Positions 56,606-64,000 of a stretch of DNA of 64,000 nt are shown here, one piece after another. The position numbers and the translations under genes are program-made. The notes beneath the pieces were generated by a model. It was not told the DNA's origin, did no database searches, and worked only from the letters and a program-made list of their open reading frames with translations. The first letter of the stretch is position 1, and the number at the start of each line of letters is the position of its first letter. The stretch is from an uncultured Clostridia bacterium (GTDB lineage: Bacteria; Bacillota; Clostridia; TANB77; CAG-508): positions 65,299 to 129,298 of the forward strand of contig CANQHC010000001.1 of assembly GCA_947623595.1 (NCBI GenBank), read 5' to 3'.

Positions 56606-57632
56606 ATTGCTTTTTATTTAAATCACTATCTATATTTAATAATGCTCCATCTTGCTCTTTAAAATAAATCCAATGATATTCTAAAATATCATTTCCATAG
56701 TTAAGCTTAAAGCTTTTAAATTTTTCACAGCTTCCATCTTTTTTAAGTGGCATTGCAGAACATACTCTAATAGTTAATGGAGTTTTTGTCAAAGGTCTTT
56801 TATAGCCAAAGATTTTATACCATTTATCAGCACTTATAGAATTGCGAAGTAAATAAGTTATTGAAACAGCATATGCTGTGGCTTGTGATAGTACTTTTCC
56901 TAAGGGTTCTCTATTAATATTTTCATCTTTAACTTCTATTACAGTAAGTTTTCCACCAGAAGTTCTAGCTAATATATCAATTCCTCCACCTTTTGCTCCA
57001 TCTTTTGCTGCAAGAAATATTTTTTCAGATGATGCTTTTAACGGTGTCTTCATTGCTAAAAAATAATCTGCAAAAGTTACAGGCTGAATACCACATAACA
57101 ATTTATCTTTTGAACTTGCTTTTACAAATTCAGAAAAAAGTAAATCTTGAACTCCATGCTCTTTATTAGTATTATGAATATTTTGTCTTACTTTCTTTTT
57201 ATATTCTTCTGGTTCATTATCAAATTTTCTAAAGATATTTCTAAATTCACGAGCATCTTTTCCAGACCAAGTTGCATTATCTAATTTTTTTTCACATCCA
57301 AAATATTCTTTATTTCGCTCTTCATATCCTTTTGTAGAAATTGTTACTATTTTATCTTGATTTACTTTAATTTTCGCTACATTTTGTCCCCAATATCTAA
57401 CATCTACATATAAACAATTAACATATTTTTCTAAATCATTAATAATTGTATGATATGTAAAAGGTTTATATTTTCTAAAAGACTTACTCAATTGTTCTTT
57501 TGTTTCTTTTGTTTTTAAAATATTATCAGCATATCCATTAAAATAATTTAACCATTTTTTATTATCTTTTAATATTTCATCTACTTCTGTTATTGTGTTC
57601 ATTAAATAACTTTTCATTTCTTCAATTTCCAT
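56595..57632 (-). CDS. Putative PD-(D/E)XK nuclease-fold protein
   Basis: 345 aa. The C-terminal half contains KGGGIDILARTSGGKLTVIEVKDEN: a G-[IV]-D core with Asp, a ~12-residue gap, and E-V-K, the metal-binding signature of PD-(D/E)XK nucleases (quoted here: GGGIDILA and LTVIEVKDEN). The N-terminal ~170 residues are helical and charged with no recognised domain. SD TAGGGA before the ATG. It lies 80 nt downstream of the MBL-fold gene on the same strand. A role in DNA defence or repair is plausible but not shown. Confidence 0.7.
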   Translation of the reverse strand: MEIEEMKSYLMNTITEVDEILKDNKKWLNYFNGYADNILKTKETKEQLSKSFRKYKPFTYHTIINDLEKYVNCLYVDVRYWGQNVAKIKVNQDKIVTISTKGYEERNKEYFGCEKKLDNATWSGKDAREFRNIFRKFDNEPEEYKKKVRQNIHNTNKEHGVQDLLFSEFVKASSKDKLLCGIQPVTFADYFLAMKTPLKASSEKIFLAAKDGAKGGGIDILARTSGGKLTVIEVKDENINREPLGKVLSQATAYAVSITYLLRNSISADKWYKIFGYKRPLTKTPLTIRVCSAMPLKKDGSCEKFKSFKLNYGNDILEYHWIYFKEQDGALLNIDSDLNKKQYDN

Positions 57633-57712
57633 TTTATTTTCCCTACTTAATCATTTAAATAATAATAAATTTTTATACTACATATTTTTCATCATCGTTT
57701 AATAAAATAATT

Positions 57713-58870
57713 TTACTGCTTAAACCGTATATTGTCAAATACTTCTGGTGCTTCACTATGAATCGGAATAATAACTTCTGGACTAACCGTTTCACACACT
57801 TTTTTTATAGCATCTATATCTGCATGCCCACTAGTATGTAAAAATATACAATCTTTTGGTACTAATTCCTGCAATGTTTTATATTCTTCGAATTCTGGAT
57901 TTAAATATCCTTTCCAATTAGAATATATAAATTTATTTTTAGAAAATATTGTTACCATTTTTCTTGAAAAATTATTATTTCTTATTGGCATAACAAAACC
58001 CTTTGATTGCATTTCATCTATTAATTTAAAGGAAAATTCTTTATATTTACCTTTAAATTTATAATAATCACTTCTAGCAATAGAATCAATATAATCTAAA
58101 ATTTTAGCTTGAACCACATCACATACAAAGATTCTATTTTCATTTTTTGAAGCTTCTTTAAGTGCAGCAAGTCTATCAATATTGGTACAACTACAACATA
58201 CAAAACTATATTTATTATCTTTAAAAATTTCTTCAGCTTTATCTTGCAACTGAAACTCTGTTAAAGTTGGCTCTTTCTTTCGTGAAAGAGTAGTACCTTC
58301 GCAAATCAAACAATCTACTTTTCCTACATATTTTTCCAGAGCTGGTATAACAGATTTTCCCCTTTGTCCATGTAGTCTAAAATCTCCTGTATGTAAAAGA
58401 GTTTTTCCATCACATTCTATCTTTAACATATGTGCGTTAAAAGCTGAATGGTCAACTTCTATTGGAGTAATTAAAATATCCCCAATTTTTATTTTATTTG
58501 GAATTTTATAAGTTTTAAATTTTTTAACCCTTTCCCAATCCTTTTCAGTAATTACATTAGCAAATTCTAAACTTTCTTGGACAAGTTTATATATTTCTTT
58601 TGAAACTTCTCCAATATATATTGGAATTTGAGTTAATACTTTATTATATAGTCCAATATGATCTCCGTGATAATGTGTAATAATAACAGCATCAAAAATC
58701 TTTCCTTCACTATTAGTTAGTCCTGGTACCTCAAGTTCAATATTTTCTTTTTTATTCATACTTGGCAAATTTTCTCCAATATCTATTGCAATTCTTGTAC
58801 CTCTTTCTGATTTAATTTCTGTAACGCAACCTCCAATTTGGTGTGTTCCTCTATGTACTATAATTTGCAT
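57713..58870 (-). CDS. Metallo-beta-lactamase-fold hydrolase, RNase J/beta-CASP-like
   Basis: 385 aa. Zinc motifs in order: THYHGDHIGL, DHSAFNAHMLKIE, LLHTGDFRLHG, then a beta-CASP-like insert (FVCCSCTNIDRLAALKEA), LHTSGHAD and IIPIHSEAPEVF. This matches RNA- or DNA-processing MBL enzymes (RNase J, CPSF73-like) more than lactamases, but the protein is shorter than RNase J and lacks its C-terminal domain. SD AGGAAAGGGAA. It lies between the zinc-ribbon and nuclease-like genes, all on the minus strand with gaps of 34 and 80 nt. Confidence 0.8.
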   Translation of the reverse strand: MQIIVHRGTHQIGGCVTEIKSERGTRIAIDIGENLPSMNKKENIELEVPGLTNSEGKIFDAVIITHYHGDHIGLYNKVLTQIPIYIGEVSKEIYKLVQESLEFANVITEKDWERVKKFKTYKIPNKIKIGDILITPIEVDHSAFNAHMLKIECDGKTLLHTGDFRLHGQRGKSVIPALEKYVGKVDCLICEGTTLSRKKEPTLTEFQLQDKAEEIFKDNKYSFVCCSCTNIDRLAALKEASKNENRIFVCDVVQAKILDYIDSIARSDYYKFKGKYKEFSFKLIDEMQSKGFVMPIRNNNFSRKMVTIFSKNKFIYSNWKGYLNPEFEEYKTLQELVPKDCIFLHTSGHADIDAIKKVCETVSPEVIIPIHSEAPEVFDNIRFKQ

Positions 58871-58904
58871 AAATTCCCTTTCCTTCTTCTATTAAAATTT
58901 TCTA

Positions 58905-59747
58905 TTAAATATTATTTAATAAAAAGCAAAGTAATTTTTGTTTTTTATTACTTTCTCTGACTATTGCTATTAAATTATCTTTATATTTATAAAATTGATT
59001 TCTATATTTCTCATAATCTTCTTGAGTAAATAAAGCAGGACCTTCTAACATTATTTTCTCTCCTGTATCTGTATCAAGAAATTCAAATGATAATTTTCTT
59101 TCTTTTGGTTTCTGCAAATGTTCTATAACCCACATTTCTGTTGCTTGTCCAAATATAAGTGTAGTAGGCTCTATCTTTAGTAAATACTTATGTAGAATGT
59201 CAGATATAACTTGCCTGTCTGTTATAAAATTAGACATTTCTAATAATTCATTTATATACCCATGTTCTAGTAGAGCTTTTTGTATTTCAGGGTTATTTAA
59301 TTCTTCCTCTGTTCCATAACCTATATATCTGTCAAATATGTCTTCATCTGTATAATCTTTTAATGATTTATTTTTTACACGGTCTTGTACTTCTTCATAT
59401 GTTATTATTGTAGTATGATCTTGAATAATTATTTCGTCTTCACTCTTTTTACACTCATAGGCTAGAAACTGTCTTAAAAGCTTTTTTGATTCTTTGTATT
59501 CGTTTGTAAGAGGTATAACATTGTCATCTTCACAATATGGGCATTTAGCAGTATAACCCTCTTTAATTACTTTCATATTCCCTTTTCTGTCTGAAATATA
59601 TAAGTGGTCTTCCTTTATCCATTTTTTTATGAGTTTAGTTTTAAACAAACTATTACAGCAATTACACCCACAGTATTGTACTTTTTCTAATTCTTCCTTA
59701 TTAGCATATCTTTTACCAATTATTTTCTCAAATTCTTCTTTATTCAT
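58905..59747 (-). CDS. Zinc-ribbon-like protein of unknown function
   Basis: 280 aa. The N terminus has two Cys pairs, QYCGCNCCNSLF and TAKCPYCEDDNVIP, likely one zinc ribbon. The rest is charged and mostly helical with no clear domain (EEVQDRVKNKSLKDYTDEDI; FGQATEMWVIEHL). SD GAGGAGA precedes the ATG. It is the first gene of a three-gene minus-strand unit with the MBL hydrolase and nuclease-like protein. No family recognised. Confidence 0.65.
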   Translation of the reverse strand: MNKEEFEKIIGKRYANKEELEKVQYCGCNCCNSLFKTKLIKKWIKEDHLYISDRKGNMKVIKEGYTAKCPYCEDDNVIPLTNEYKESKKLLRQFLAYECKKSEDEIIIQDHTTIITYEEVQDRVKNKSLKDYTDEDIFDRYIGYGTEEELNNPEIQKALLEHGYINELLEMSNFITDRQVISDILHKYLLKIEPTTLIFGQATEMWVIEHLQKPKERKLSFEFLDTDTGEKIMLEGPALFTQEDYEKYRNQFYKYKDNLIAIVRESNKKQKLLCFLLNNI

Positions 59748-59913
59748 TTTTTATCTCCTCTTCATTATTTTTATATCAGTATATCATATATAAAATTTTT
59801 TGTCTTGTTCTGCTCGTACCCAACTAATGTTCGGTATATAAATATGCTATAAATTCATTCATAATCGTTTCCAAAAGTACTATTTATTTGATTACATTTT
59901 TAGTCAATATACA

Positions 59914-60004
59914 ATAAAAATTATACATATTTTTAAAACATGTATAATTTTTATCTACTTAAACTATTAAATTTAACCTATATATTAGTTTATATTATGA
60001 AAGT
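59914..60004. repeat. Dispersed repeat, copy A
   Basis: A 15-bp perfect hairpin (59914-59928 with 59940-59954, core AATTATACAT/ATGTATAATT) followed by 39 bp (59966-60004) that match 61627-61665 at about 36 positions. Lies upstream of the zinc-ribbon gene. Confidence 0.65.
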
Positions 60005-60016
60005 ATTCTCAATAAA

Positions 60017-60310
60017 TTAATATTTTTTTATTAAAATATATTCTTTATCTTCATTTTGTATTTTTCTATTATCCAAATAATCAAATCCAAATTTACGGTA
60101 AAATTCACAAGCATAAACAGATGCAGGTATTATTAATTCTTTGCACCAAATATTAATTGCAATATTATCAATTTTTTCTATTAATTTTTTTCCTATTTTA
60201 TCTATTACATCTTTTCCATGATCTTTAATATTTATTTGATACATATTGCTTAATATTATTTCAGATAATTCTTTTGCATATTCATCTTTATATTCTACAA
60301 TTTTAATCAT
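60017..60310 (-). pseudogene. Internally deleted GNAT acetyltransferase
   Basis: 97 aa where intact relatives have ~150-160. The N-terminal part reads like a GNAT start (VEYKDEYAKELSEIILSNMY) up to HGKDVIDKI, then jumps straight to GKKLIEKIDNIA and the C-terminal ASVYACEFYRKFGFDYLD. The middle strands and the R-x-x-G-x of the acetyl-CoA loop are gone, so it should be inactive. SD AAAGGTG remains. The frame is intact, so the deletion was a multiple of three. Confidence 0.75.
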
Positions 60311-60343
60311 TTTTTCGACACCTTTATAATTTATTCACTTTTT

Positions 60344-60375
60344 GAAGCATTATAAAATAAAATTATTTTATAATG
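60344..60375. repeat. 32-bp hairpin repeat, second copy
   Basis: Differs from 56229-56260 at two of 32 positions; CATTATAAAATA pairs with TATTTTATAATG. Lies upstream of the deleted GNAT gene and downstream of Fic. Confidence 0.6.
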
Positions 60376-60442
60376 TAATTAGAAATTTATTTTAAATTTT
60401 ATTAAATATTTATAAAATTACATTTAAATTTGCTATGATTTT

Positions 60443-61504
60443 TTATACATTTGATAATAAACTTATTAATCTAATATTCTTGTATATTTTCTCTCTTCCA
60501 ATTTTTTCAGATTCTAAGAGTCCGATTTCTTCTAACTGATTTAAGTAGGAAGCTGCCGTTAGTCTTGTAACTCCACAAGATTTTTCAATATAAGAAATTT
60601 TAGTATAAACTTCATAAAACAAACTTTCTAATAGCTCTTTTGAATATATTTTAGGTAGTTTTGCTTTAAATTCTTCTTTATAATCTTTCATTTCCTTTTG
60701 AATATTTTCTATTAACTTAATTGTTTCTTTAGATGTAATTTCAACACCTTTTAAAAAATATATAATCCAATCTTCAAAATTGTTATTGTCTCTAACTTCA
60801 CTAAATAATCTGTAATATTCTTGTTTGGTTTCATTTATATATTTACTTAAGTATAAAATTGGGCTGTTTATTAATTGGTTTAATACAAGATATAGAATAT
60901 TTAGAATTCTACCTGTTCTTCCATTTCCATCATAAAATGGATGTATGCTTTCAAATTGATAATGAATTAAACATACTTTTATTAAAGGATCTATATTATC
61001 TTTGTCATCATTAATGAAATCTTCTAAATTCTTTAAATATGATCTTATTTCTTGTTCATTTTGAGGAGGAGTATAAATAGTTTCTCCAGTAATAGAATTT
61101 TTAAGTTCAGTTCCTGGTAATTTTCTAATTCCTGCATTATTGTGTTCAATAATACCTTGTATTTTAATAATTGTATTTGTATTAATATAACCATCTTTCT
61201 TAATTTGTTCAAATCCACTCCAAATGGCATTTCTATAATCAACAACTTCTTTGGCATTTTCTTCTTTATATCCACTTTCTGTAAGAACTTTATAAATATC
61301 ATCATGAGTTGTAACTATATTTTCGATAGCACTACTATCTTTAGCTTCATTTATAGTCACAGCGTTTATTAAAATATGCATATTGGGGATAGTATTTGCG
61401 TATCCTTTTAATTCTGCTAAAGCTCTTGAAGAAATTGTTAATTGCTCTAAAATTTTTTTTGTTTTTAAATCGATACTTTTATATGGTAACATTTCTAATT
61501 TCAT
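60443..61504 (-). CDS. Fic family protein (AMP-transferase-like) with C-terminal winged helix
   Basis: 353 aa. The Fic core motif HPFYDGNGRTGR is complete (H-x-F-x-D-G-N-G-R-x-x-R). An N-terminal helix has the inhibitory motif SSAIEN ([ST]xxxE[GN]), so this is a self-inhibited Fic. The C-terminal ~60 residues form a winged-helix-like domain (SCGVTRLTAASYLNQLEEIGLL). Likely transfers AMP (or another nucleotide part) to a protein hydroxyl. The start is 61504, with GGAGG 8 nt upstream; the frame to 61555 lacks an SD. Confidence 0.93.
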   Translation of the reverse strand: MKLEMLPYKSIDLKTKKILEQLTISSRALAELKGYANTIPNMHILINAVTINEAKDSSAIENIVTTHDDIYKVLTESGYKEENAKEVVDYRNAIWSGFEQIKKDGYINTNTIIKIQGIIEHNNAGIRKLPGTELKNSITGETIYTPPQNEQEIRSYLKNLEDFINDDKDNIDPLIKVCLIHYQFESIHPFYDGNGRTGRILNILYLVLNQLINSPILYLSKYINETKQEYYRLFSEVRDNNNFEDWIIYFLKGVEITSKETIKLIENIQKEMKDYKEEFKAKLPKIYSKELLESLFYEVYTKISYIEKSCGVTRLTAASYLNQLEEIGLLESEKIGREKIYKNIRLISLLSNV

Positions 61505-61576
61505 TTTTTTATCCTCCATTATATATAAAATATCATAAATTTTATACATTTTCAATAAATATGTATAAAAAATTCA

Positions 61577-61665
61577 AAAAATTATACATATTCAAAAAAT
61601 ATGTATAATTTTTATTTGTTTTAAAGATTAAATTTAACCTATATATTGGTTTGTATTATCAAAGT
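61577..61665. repeat. Dispersed repeat, copy B
   Basis: A 16-bp perfect hairpin (61577-61592 with 61598-61613, core AATTATACATATT) plus the 39-bp tail shared with copy A. Beyond it, 61660-61686 matches 55774-55800. Lies upstream of Fic. Confidence 0.65.
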
Positions 61666-61699
61666 TTTGTACAATAAGGAGTAGGAATAAAACCATTCT

Positions 61700-61834
61700 T
61701 TAATATTCTTCATCTGTTAAAAACTCATAAGCTGATACAATTAATCCCTCCCAATAATCAAATGATTTATTTGGTACTGCTTCCTTTATAACTTCAAGTA
61801 CCTTTTTACATTCTTCTTTATTCTGTAAAGCCAT
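61700..61834 (-). pseudogene. Small ORF, possible 3' part of a broken gene
   Basis: 44 aa (MALQNKEECKKVLEV, ending YEFLTDEEY) in a frame different from the overlapping upstream ORF. No SD before its ATG. It could be the frameshifted end of the gene starting at 61955, or a leftover domain. Confidence 0.4.
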
Positions 61835-61955
61835 TATATCTATAACCTGCTTGAGCCTCTTCTATCTCATATTTTTCATATATGTGAATATCACTAAGGC
61901 CAATTTCTATATCATTTATATCTATATTAAATATTTTCTCTGGTAATTTCAACAT
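61818..61955 (-). pseudogene. Truncated gene, possibly SMI1/KNR4-like
   Basis: 45 aa with a strong SD (GGAGG) and an upstream region resembling that of Fic (ATATCATAAATTTTATA). The sequence IEIGLSDIHIYEKYEIEEAQ followed by AGYRYNGF recalls the start of SMI1/KNR4-type immunity proteins, normally ~130-150 aa; here it stops early. Assignment is tentative. Confidence 0.4.
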
Positions 61956-62180
61956 ATATCTCCCTCCATTGTATATAAAATATCATAAATTTTATATATT
62001 TTCAATTATTATTAAAATATATTTATTCTGCCATTGAATTTAATTTGATATTTAATGTAGGGGAAACTTTTAAATGAAAATGTGATTTCTACCTATAATT
62101 AATTTTTTGATAGCTGTATAATACCATAAATTTAAAAATTTTATATTGACTCATATAAATTGCAACCTGTATATTATAAA

Positions 62181-62597
62181 TTAAAATTTTTTAACAAAGA
62201 AATATTTATTAAGTTTAGGATTTTCTTTATTTTCTCTTATAAATTCAATCTTAAATCCACATTTTTTATAGAATTCAGGTGCTTGAAAATTATAAGTTGT
62301 TAAATTAATATTTTCAAAACCTTTATCTTTAAAAAATTCCTCAACACTTTTTATCAATTTACTACCAATGTGTTTATTTCTATATTGTTGTAATATAATT
62401 AAATCTTCAATATATACTTCTTTATAATATGAATGTCCTGTTATTACTCCAATAATTTTATTATTCTCTTTAGCAATAAAATTAAATGGAGTATAATTAC
62501 AAATAACTTCATTTTTAGTAGCAAATTTATTAAATTCAGCATCTATTAATTTATATACTTCATCATCTAGATTTTCTATATATTCAATATTAATCAT
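62181..62597 (-). CDS. GNAT acetyltransferase
   Basis: 138 aa, seemingly complete. The acetyl-CoA loop is QQYRNKHIGSKLIKSVEEFF (R-x-x-x-I-G variant), preceded by KIIGVITGHSYYKEVYIEDL and followed by INLTTYNFQAPEFYKKCGF. SD AGGAGG is 6 nt from the ATG. Target unknown. Confidence 0.88.
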   Translation of the reverse strand: MINIEYIENLDDEVYKLIDAEFNKFATKNEVICNYTPFNFIAKENNKIIGVITGHSYYKEVYIEDLIILQQYRNKHIGSKLIKSVEEFFKDKGFENINLTTYNFQAPEFYKKCGFKIEFIRENKENPKLNKYFFVKKF

Positions 62598-62622
62598 TTC
62601 AAACCTCCTACAATAATAATTT

Positions 62623-62997
62623 TTAATTATTAAATCTTAGCAAATACCCATCTGGATCTTGTATTAGAAATTCACTATCTTTATATATTTTATTGTCAAC
62701 TTTATATTCGTGTATTTCCAAATCTAAAAACATTTTTATATTATTATTTTTTAACTCTTTATACTTCTTATCTACATCTATTACCCTCATACTTATATTA
62801 ATTCCATTACCATAAGGATATTCCATTTTTCCAACATTCCAATTTTCATTTTTTTCTTCTAACATGATTTGATTATTTTCTAATTGCATAAAATAGAATT
62901 TATCATCATTATCATTTAGTCTATGGATTATTGCAATACATTTTCCTTCAAACTCTTTTAATGGTTCAAATACGCCTACTATTTTGAGATAACTTTT
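62623..62997 (-). pseudogene. 5'-truncated VOC (glyoxalase-like) gene
   Basis: The readable frame extends from 62997, without a start codon until ATG 62889, and ends at 62623. It resembles the second strand onward of a VOC protein (FYFMQLENNQIMLEE; ISMRVIDVDKKYKEL; EFLIQDPDGYLLRF); about 45 N-terminal residues are missing. Its left end is fused to the 3' end of the small helical gene, overlapping by 32 nt: a deletion scar. Confidence 0.7.
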
Positions 62998-63247
62998 TCA
63001 TTATCTCTTGTTTTTTATCATCATCTGCAAAATATTCTAAATATATATTTAATATTAAAATTCTTGCCTCTTTTGATAAGTTTTGATCATCAACAGTTTT
63101 TGAATTATCATATTCAAACTTGTATGTATAGTCTCTGTGCCAATTTATATAATCTATTACATTTTCAGGAATCTTAATATAATTCTCAATAGGAAGAGAA
63201 TCTATAAAGCTATATACTTGTGAATATGCAATTTTATTTTGATTCAT
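62966..63247 (-). CDS. Small helical protein, shortened paralogue of the 12850-13308 product
   Basis: 93 aa from ATG 63247, with AAGGGGG about 8 nt upstream. It aligns without gaps to residues ~8-87 of the protein at 12850-13308 (IAYSQVYSFIDSLPIENYIK against IAYSEVLEILKYIPVEDYNK). The last few residues (NSRRI) come from out-of-frame VOC sequence, so the Gln-rich linker and basic tail of its paralogue have been lost by deletion. It overlaps the stop of the upstream gene by 14 nt, hence tight coupling. Confidence 0.7.
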   Translation of the reverse strand: MNQNKIAYSQVYSFIDSLPIENYIKIPENVIDYINWHRDYTYKFEYDNSKTVDDQNLSKEARILILNIYLEYFADDDKKQEIMKKLSQNSRRI

Positions 63248-63998
63248 GAGAATTCCCCCTTGACTCATTAGATATATTTACTCGTCTTAAATCTTCTTTA
63301 CCTAGGCTTAAAGTTGACGATAGAATCTCATCAACTGTTTCATTAATTGTTTTACTATATGCAGCTCTATTTCTAGTTAATTTTTCTAAGTATTCTTTTA
63401 GTGTAAATTTTGGAATTACATCATATTGATTTAAATAATCTAGTCCATTTTTATCATAAAAACTTTTATCTCTACCACTATAAATTATTGCATCAAAATA
63501 TTCTTTTAAAACTTCTGGAGTTGCTTCTATATAACCTTTTTGTAATATCGTTTCAGCAATTTCTTTCCTTTTTGGAGTCATCATCATATATGAGCCTATT
63601 GAGCAGCCTTTTGCAGGGCCTCTCATTACTCCAATTCTTCTAGGATTACTTTGAGCTTTCGTAAAAAACTGTCTATATGTACAATCAACCAAATACTGTT
63701 TATATGTACCATCATTTAAAGAGATTCTTGCAATTGAAAAATGATGAAACATACCATTACTAAGATTTTGATTTACACCAAAATGAATTGTATTTATATT
63801 ATTTTCTTGACAAATTTTTTCAAAGTCATAACTTGTGCCAATACAATGTTTTGACAATGTGCTAGTTTTTAAATCATTGAATTTTGCTAATTTTTTTCTT
63901 GTATGATGTACTAAATAATCCATAGCTTGTTCTGCATCTGGCTCAGATTCTATTTTTTTAGGAAATTCTGGATTACTACTTTCATTATATATTGGTTC
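63234..63998 (-). CDS. Transglutaminase/papain-like domain protein, cut by the window edge
   Basis: C-terminal ~254 residues; the frame is open to the edge, so ATG 63923 is not necessarily the start. A possible Cys-His-Asp triad is visible: SKHCIGTSYDFEKI, MFHHFSIARISL and YLVDCTYRQFF, in the spacing of transglutaminase-like or papain-like folds. What follows is helical (VIPKFTLKEYLEKLTRNR). It overlaps the small helical gene by 14 nt, as the GH10-like gene abuts its paralogue at 12.8 kb. Function unknown; an effector or modifying enzyme is possible. Confidence 0.65.
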   Translation of the reverse strand, partial: EPIYNESSNPEFPKKIESEPDAEQAMDYLVHHTRKKLAKFNDLKTSTLSKHCIGTSYDFEKICQENNINTIHFGVNQNLSNGMFHHFSIARISLNDGTYKQYLVDCTYRQFFTKAQSNPRRIGVMRGPAKGCSIGSYMMMTPKRKEIAETILQKGYIEATPEVLKEYFDAIIYSGRDKSFYDKNGLDYLNQYDVIPKFTLKEYLEKLTRNRAAYSKTINETVDEILSSTLSLGKEDLRRVNISNESRGNSHESK

Positions 63999-64000
63999 TG

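Overview
The window is a chromosomal segment of a very AT-rich, low-GC Gram-positive bacterium. PolC-type replicative polymerase, a SigH-like sigma factor, YabP, YabQ and YtvI point to a spore-forming lineage of the Clostridia, probably an uncultured, gut-type relative; the genus cannot be set from sequence alone. Almost all housekeeping genes lie on the plus strand, so a replication fork probably crosses the window left to right and the origin lies to the left.

Layout. 1-8 kb: 3' end of a sortase, ftsY, a UPF0182 membrane protein, DUF5665 protein, pgsA, ligA. 8.0-8.4 kb: a GC-rich single-gene cassette. 8.4-11 kb: rqcH (minus) diverging from sigH, then tRNA-Thr(GGT). 11-14.3 kb: a cytoplasmic GH10-like protein, a small helical protein and an ATP-grasp ligase. 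14.5-17 kb: ychF, an LPXTG surface peptide and a convergent sortase. 17-26 kb: the conserved run pyrH-frr-uppS-cdsA-rseP-polC (no dxr between cdsA and rseP). 26-31 kb: a protein with six HTH-like repeats, DUF1294, a cluster of DnaA boxes, an L,D-transpeptidase. 31-43 kb: uvrA, an Asn-rich microprotein, a cytidylate-kinase-like protein, murD, CBS protein, ytvI, a YcgQ-like protein, secA. 43-49 kb: RhuM, two GNAT acetyltransferases and a surface-glycan operon (NAGPA-type protein, anchored protein, GT2-GtrA). 49-55.6 kb: a second compositionally odd cassette, prfB with its programmed frameshift, an ACT-less aspartokinase, yabP-yabQ-divIC, rho, and an acidic microprotein coupled to an M23 endolysin-like protein. 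55.7-64 kb: a gene-poor, repeat-rich accessory region, nearly all minus strand, with a PD-(D/E)XK nuclease-like protein, a metallo-beta-lactamase-fold hydrolase, a zinc-ribbon protein, Fic, and several genes damaged by deletion.

Most unusual signals: (1) four essential-type genes (ftsY, UPF0182, uppS, murD) have a stem-loop between Shine-Dalgarno and start codon that, folded, restores normal spacing; (2) six perfect or near-perfect DnaA boxes sit in one 280-bp intergenic stretch far from any dnaA; (3) a 108-110 bp structured repeat occurs twice in opposite orientation, with base changes that keep RNA pairing on one strand only; (4) a small helical protein family accompanies two unrelated catalytic proteins at opposite ends of the window; (5) two foreign-composition gene cassettes share identical promoter-to-start geometry; (6) a nuclease/MBL/zinc-ribbon trio stands in the decaying right-hand island.

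All product calls are made by reading motifs, without database searches. Coordinates of starts were adjusted where a Shine-Dalgarno site favoured another codon.
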